Below are positions 7,501 to 10,149 of a stretch of DNA of 10,149 nucleotides, piece after piece. The stretch's first letter is position 1. Every line of letters begins with the position of its first letter. A model generated the notes under the pieces. That model ran no database searches. It was not told the origin of the DNA and saw only the letters and a program-made list of their open reading frames with translations. Source of the stretch: Pinguiococcus pyrenoidosus (Eukaryota > Sar > Pinguiophyceae > Pinguiochrysidales > Pinguiochrysidaceae); assembly GCA_019677205.1 (NCBI GenBank), contig JAAMXY010005025.1, positions 1-10,149 on the forward strand, written 5' to 3'. The translations under genes and the position numbers were made by a program.

Positions 7501-9999
7501 GGGCTCTGGCGCGATCGGCAGCCCCGGTGTGCCAGTCGCCGTGGTTGTGGAGTCGGCGCTGACAAGTGGCGAACCGGCTGCCATTGCCTGGCTTGAGCTC
7601 GCTGAGCTCACCGAGCTCACCGAGTTCACCGAGCTCATGGACGCCCCGCTCTGGGTGTCAACGGGAACGTTGTCGCTGCTAAACGAAGGAGAAGGCGGCT
7701 CGCAAAGAGAGCAACCCGAGCAGTCGCAACCTACGCAGGCAGTTCTATGATGATGAAGTCAACCTGGATGCGTGGAAGACTTCGAGGGCATCGTACCTAC
7801 GGAAGCCAGTACTGTGCAGTACATTCCGTTGTCTCTCACTGCCGCAAGCATGAAGAGCAGCTGTTAGCGAGATCGGTGCTCCATCAAGCGTCGAACAGGG
7901 GTGCTGTGACTCGTACCGTGATCGTTGCACGTCTTCTCGTCTCCCAAGCAACCTTTCGCGCAGGTGTCTGCGGTCGCCTGAGTCTGAGTCGCCTGGGTGA
8001 GGGAGGCTGCGGAGGTGGCAGCTGCTGCCTGCTGGGGGACTCCAGCTGCCGAGGGTGTTCCGCCAGTGACGGCAGAGCCCGTTCCGGCAGCGGTCTGTGT
8101 TTGGGGAAGGGGAAGGGGAGGCGTAGCAGACCCGCTCGTGGCTTCGGCACTCTGCTGGCCGATACCAGCGGATGCAACCGCTGCCTCACAAAGGGAGCAT
8201 CCGGTGCAGTCGCAGCCTTCGCCAGAGGTGTTGTTTGATTTACTGTTAGCCAACGCGGTCGTTTCCCTTCAGAAATGCCGCTCGAATGTGACTTCTTCCT
8301 ACCTGCTATAGCAAGAGCCGCGCATGTCATCCCGTTCTCCTTGACTGCAGCGTCGTAGAAGCATTGATTCCATCAGTCTTGTGGGGTCGGGATGCTGGGT
8401 CTGCAAGCTCGCGCAGCTTACCGAAGTCATTACACGTCTTCCCAGGAGTCAAGCAATTCTTCGCACAAGAAGCATCGTTCTCTGGCATGAGAGGACTGTT
8501 TCCTTGTCCAGGAAGAGTGCTCCCTTGTCCAGGAAGAGTGCTCCCCTGTCCAGGAAGAGAGCTCCCTTGTCCAGGAAGAGTGCTCCCCTGTCCAGGAAGA
8601 GTGCTCCCTTGTCCAGGAAGAGTGCTCCCTTGTCCAGGAAGAGTGCTCCCCTGTCCAGGAAGAGGATCAAGCGACGATGCTACTGGGGTATTGGAGGCGG
8701 GCGTGTCATTGGTGCCAGTACTCCCCGATGGCGTGCTTCCTGGAGTTCCAGTCAACGCTTGAGCATTCCCACTTCCGAGAATGCCCGTGTCTGGGGTCTG
8801 GGCCGGACTACTCAAGGATGCGGGCAGTGCACCAGAGCCGGCCATCGCGCTTTGCGCAGTTGCCGTGGACCCTTCAGGCGCTTCGCAGAGGGAGCAGCCG
8901 TCGCAGTCGCAGCCTATGCTCGGAGACCGTCAGAGACACAGTAAAGGCCGTCTTCCGACAACTGCAAAGGACGGTACCTGCAGCGGTGAGTAGAGCACAC
9001 TTCACTCCGCCTTCTAGTACTGCATTTCGCGCCGAGAAGAAGAAAACGAAGCAGAAGAGGAAGAAACACAGATTAGGCAGGCCTTGAGCAGGAGGAAGAA
9101 GCCGAAGCGCAGGCGGAATGCAAACGAAGGCTTTCGCTGTTGTACGGTACCGTGATCATTGCAAGTCTTGTCCAGCTGCAAGCACCCTTTGGCACACGTG
9201 GAGGAGTCGACCTGTACGCAAGCGAAGGCTTGACTCGAGGATGGACAGTTGGCCAAGTTGCAGTGAGAACTTACCGGAAGCTGCGCCGCAGCGCTGGCGA
9301 CCGCTGGAGCTGCAGGAATTGGCGGTACTTCCGGAGACTGCGCGGAGGAGGTCGCTTGCGCCTCACAAAGCGAGCAGCCACGACAGTCACAATTCGCCTT
9401 CTCAAGCTCAATGCAGCTGAGGCCTACCGAAGCCTCGGCGTGAGTGTTGGGGGGCTCTCCTCTGCCTTGACGGCGCCGGCATTGCGCAACTCACCGTTCT
9501 GCTTGACAAAGTCATCACAGCTAAGGCCAGAGTTCATGCAGGTCTTCGGGCACATCTGCGCAGGCGGTGGCGGCGAGACCGCAGCCACGCTTGTGGCCGA
9601 AGTGGCGGCTGGCGTACTCGTCGAAGGGATCACCGCGGCGGGCATCTTGGGCGTCTCCGCCGCCACGCCGTATGGGCTGGTGACCTGAGTCCCTCCGGAG
9701 CTCGCGGAGCTTAGCGCCGGAGTCGAGAAAGTCGAAGAGGAAGCAGTGGCCGAGGTTGTCGAAGCGGCGGAAGTGCTTTGTTGCGGCAGACAGCGCGCAC
9801 AGTTCGAACAGTCGCAGCCCGCCTTTTCCAGGACCGCGCAGTCCATTCCGGCGCTCTCCACCCACGTGTCACAGCTACTTCCCGGATTCAGGCAGTCAGC
9901 CTTGCAGCTCTGCGCCGCAGCGGGCGCCATGAACATGCACAGCAGCAACACAACACCCGCGCTGAGCGCGCCACGGAAACCCATCGTCCCGCGCGCCAT
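4545..9999 (-). CDS. Secreted type I membrane protein with nine 8-Cys modules (17 exons)
   Basis: Exons: 9999-9495, 9423-9275, 9211-9151, 9019-8978, 8913-8422, 8344-8303, 8216-7917, 7838-7797, 7730-7404, 7329-7288, 7205-6819, 6739-6698, 6603-6349, 6279-6238, 6102-5716, 5624-5583, 5482-4545. They total 4095 nt, one open frame of 1364 residues. Domain order: signal peptide (1-30), nine 39-residue eight-cysteine modules (32-70, 150-188, 224-262, 402-440, 516-554, 639-677, 782-820, 881-919, 1024-1062) with Ser/Thr/Ala-rich linkers, Asp/Glu run (1098-1131), PSI-like Cys cluster (1191-1229), transmembrane helix (about 1271-1290) and a 74-residue acidic tail. This suggests a cell-surface receptor, adhesin or wall-associated protein; the ligand is unknown. 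The family was not recognised by name; GCDC(S/T)GC repeats are recalled from algal and alveolate surface proteins. The strongest support is that the chosen splice sites restore identical cysteine spacing in every module. Confidence 0.85.
4767..4829 (-). other. Transmembrane helix and acidic cytoplasmic tail junction
   Basis: Residues about 1271-1290 (PLSVGVFLVPVLLIAGYF) form one hydrophobic helix. It is preceded by an acidic stretch and followed by Lys, a type I orientation. The 74-residue tail after it is rich in Asp, Glu and Trp and has no kinase or other enzymatic domain. Confidence 0.85.
4953..5069 (-). other. PSI-like Cys cluster
   Basis: Residues 1191-1229 contain six cysteines with Cys-x5-Cys-x2-Cys at the front and Cys-Glu-Trp at the fourth, like plexin-semaphorin-integrin (PSI) domains, where the fourth Cys is near a Trp. 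The cluster is close to the membrane, as in many PSI receptors. The assignment is by pattern only. Confidence 0.5.
5247..5348 (-). repeat. Asp/Glu-coding trinucleotide tract
   Basis: Residues 1098-1131 are almost pure alternating Asp and Glu, broken only by AA and a final G, encoded by GAC/GAT/GAG/GAA codons (TCGTCTTCATC patterns on the plus strand). It lies between module 9 and the PSI-like cluster, so it would be extracellular. Calcium binding or an electrostatic spacer is conceivable. Confidence 0.95.
5454..5761 (-). repeat. Cys module 9 with 42-nt microexon 5624-5583
   Basis: Residues 1024-1062. The microexon encodes VLQNNFACEALTSL, between introns of 91 nt (GTACGT to CTGCAG) and 100 nt (GTACGT to GATAG). 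The module closes with GCDCTGCDRC, after which the sequence turns to the acidic juxtamembrane part. Confidence 0.87.
6074..6394 (-). repeat. Cys module 8 with 42-nt microexon 6279-6238
   Basis: Residues 881-919. The microexon encodes VKESGMKCEDLAAA, between introns of 69 nt (GTACGC to TTGTAG) and 135 nt (GTCAGT to TTCAG). The longer intron holds the pentanucleotide repeat at 6106-6165. The module closes with GCDCSGCGLC. Confidence 0.88.
6106..6165 (-). repeat. Intronic pentanucleotide repeat
   Basis: About twelve tandem units of AAGGC or AGGGC (plus strand) fill much of the 135-nt intron 6237-6103 and stop just before its acceptor. On the transcribed strand they read GCCTT or GCCCT, so they form the pyrimidine-rich tract upstream of the 3' splice site. 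Confidence 0.9.
6401..6443 (-). repeat. 12-bp tandem repeat in the module 7-8 linker
   Basis: Units close to GCTGGTCTCCGT begin at 6401, 6413, 6425 and (partial) 6437. They encode a four-residue Thr-Ser-Thr-Glu/Lys repeat just ahead of module 8, a plausible O-glycosylation site. Confidence 0.9.
6575..6864 (-). repeat. Cys module 7 with 42-nt microexon 6739-6698
   Basis: Residues 782-820. The microexon encodes VRDNQLPCEALEKA, between introns of 79 nt (GTACGT to GACAG) and 94 nt (GTATAA to TGCCAG). The module closes with GCDCTGCSLC. The usual Gly-Met before the fourth Cys is replaced by Gln-Leu. Confidence 0.87.
7084..7119 (-). repeat. 12-bp tandem repeat in the module 6-7 linker
   Basis: Three units close to GGTATTTGCACC begin at 7084, 7096 and 7108. 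They encode a run of the type GANAGANTVANI in the linker, with frame preserved. Confidence 0.85.
7177..7449 (-). repeat. Cys module 6 with 42-nt microexon 7329-7288
   Basis: Residues 639-677. The microexon encodes VKEFGMTCLDLSAA, between introns of 74 nt (GTAGGT to GGCAG) and 82 nt (GTGCTC to AACAG). The module closes with GCDCSGCSSC. Confidence 0.88.
7595..7639 (-). repeat. 9-bp tandem repeat in the module 5-6 linker
   Basis: Five units close to GAGCTCACC begin at 7595, 7604, 7613, 7622 and 7631. On the coding strand they give a Ser-Val-rich run (SSVNSVSSVSSASS). The period preserves frame. Confidence 0.9.
7702..7962 (-). repeat. Cys module 5 with 42-nt microexon 7838-7797
   Basis: Residues 516-554. 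The microexon encodes VRDNGMYCTVLASV, between introns of 78 nt (GTACGA to GGCAG) and 66 nt (GTACGA to CGTAG). The module closes with GCDCSGCSLC. Confidence 0.88.
8188..8467 (-). repeat. Cys module 4 with 42-nt microexon 8344-8303
   Basis: Residues 402-440. The microexon encodes VKENGMTCAALAIA and lies between introns of 77 and 86 nt. The second intron ends in the unusual acceptor GCGAAG. The nearby CAG at 8246-8244 would break frame, so the GAAG site is preferred. Confidence 0.87.
8502..8668 (-). repeat. 21-bp tandem repeat, about 8 copies, in the module 3-4 linker
   Basis: The core TGTCCAGGAAGAG (plus strand) recurs at 8505, 8526, 8547, 8568, 8589, 8610, 8631 and 8652, an exact 21-base period. 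In the coding frame it gives a seven-residue repeat close to LPGQGST. Since 21 is a multiple of three, copy number can change without a frameshift. Confidence 0.95.
8885..9196 (-). repeat. Cys module 3 with 42-nt microexon 9019-8978
   Basis: Residues 224-262. The first part ends CNDH in the exon at 9211-9151. The microexon (between introns of 131 and 64 nt) encodes VLEGGVKCALLTAA. The last part begins GCDCDGCSLC at 8913. Both introns are phase 1 and start GTACCG. Confidence 0.87.
9212..9274 (-). other. Stop-free 63-nt intron candidate in a linker
   Basis: It starts with a perfect GTAAGT and ends GCGTACAG, yet is divisible by three and open in frame. It is the only intron placed in a linker rather than inside a module. 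If retained, the linker gains 21 residues with three extra cysteines. Splicing is favoured by the donor, but retention cannot be excluded. Confidence 0.55.
9365..9552 (-). repeat. Cys module 2 (single shifted intron)
   Basis: Residues 150-188. A single 71-nt phase-1 intron (9494-9424, GTGAGT to GGTAG) splits it after the codons for VKQN, four codons beyond the first intron site of modules 3-9. The 3' half runs uninterrupted into NCDCRGCSLC. It is the only module with Asn instead of Gly before the CDC motif. Confidence 0.88.
9790..9906 (-). repeat. Cys module 1 (intronless)
   Basis: Residues 32-70 carry all eight cysteines in the standard spacing, ending in GCDCSNCARC. It lies wholly inside exon 1, so it gives the uninterrupted reference against which the spliced modules were checked. 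It differs from the others in having CDTW where most have CNDF or CNDH. Confidence 0.9.
9910..9999 (-). other. Signal peptide
   Basis: Residues 1-30 have the n-h-c layout of a secretory signal: Arg at 3 and 9, a hydrophobic core SAGVVLLLCMFM, and a small-residue end APAAAQ before the first module cysteine at 32. A second in-frame ATG at 9984 (residue 6) would also yield a working signal. Confidence 0.85.
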
Positions 10000-10149
10000 T
10001 CTTAGGAAATCCGTCCTGTCGCCTCGTCCCTCTCGCCTACTTGGCGCCTTGGCGTGCGCCTGGGGGCGCAGTACTACACTCGTCGTGTGCCCTGAGCGCC
10101 ACTGGCCTGATGGAGCGGCGTTGCGAAAGGATTCTGATCCAAAGCAAAA
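10000..10149 (-). promoter_or_regulatory. 5' flank of the Cys-module gene
   Basis: The 150 bases upstream of the ATG hold no convincing coding frame. The start context is AAGAATGGCG (purine at -3, G at +4). No TATA box is seen; a TTTTGCTTT stretch lies at the window edge about 140 bases upstream. Too little is visible to place a transcription start. Confidence 0.35.

Noticed and set aside
8502-8668. Regular repeats suggesting a CRISPR array
   Set aside because: The units are head-to-tail 21-mers with no unique spacers, inside a eukaryotic coding exon.
8449-8670. Minus-strand frame with a repeated LFLDKGA unit
   Set aside because: This is the 21-bp repeat read in the wrong frame; the coding frame is fixed by the cysteine modules on both sides.

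Overview
The window looks like nuclear DNA of a protist, probably a single-celled alga or alveolate. It has moderately high G+C and three multi-exon protein genes whose short introns (about 52-135 nt) all fit GT-AG. It has extracellular Cys-rich repeats with a GCDC(S/T)GC signature, and no prokaryotic operon structure or ribosome binding sites. The exact lineage cannot be fixed from the sequence. All gene models were built by hand from reading-frame continuity, splice consensus and internal repeat conservation; there is no transcript evidence.

Layout: (1) minus strand, 1-1638: a TPR-type helical-repeat protein whose 3' end runs off the left edge. (2) 1639-1902: a 264-base divergent intergenic region with a 19-bp tandem element, presumably a shared promoter. 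(3) plus strand, 1903-3973: a PAPS-dependent sulfotransferase in about 13 exons, with both cofactor-binding signatures visible. (4) 3974-4544: a convergent 3' intergenic region. (5) minus strand, 4545-9999: a 17-exon gene for a predicted 1364-residue secreted type I membrane protein. It has a signal peptide, nine copies of a 39-residue eight-cysteine module separated by Ser/Thr/Ala-rich linkers, a long Asp/Glu run, a PSI-like Cys cluster, one transmembrane helix and an acidic cytoplasmic tail. (6) 10000-10149: its 5' flank.

The most remarkable object is gene 5. All nine modules share the spacing C-x3-C-x6-C-x10-C-x7-C-x-C-x2-C-x2-C. In modules 3-9 the middle of the module, including its fourth cysteine, is a separate microexon of exactly 42 nt, flanked on both sides by phase-1 introns. 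Module 1 has no intron and module 2 has one, 12 nt further along. The chosen splice sites keep one open frame through all 17 exons (4095 nt with stop). This looks like serial duplication of an exon, intron and microexon unit, followed by local slippage repeats in the linkers. Because each microexon is symmetric and divisible by three, every module could lose it without a frameshift. No functional link among the three genes is evident beyond adjacency.
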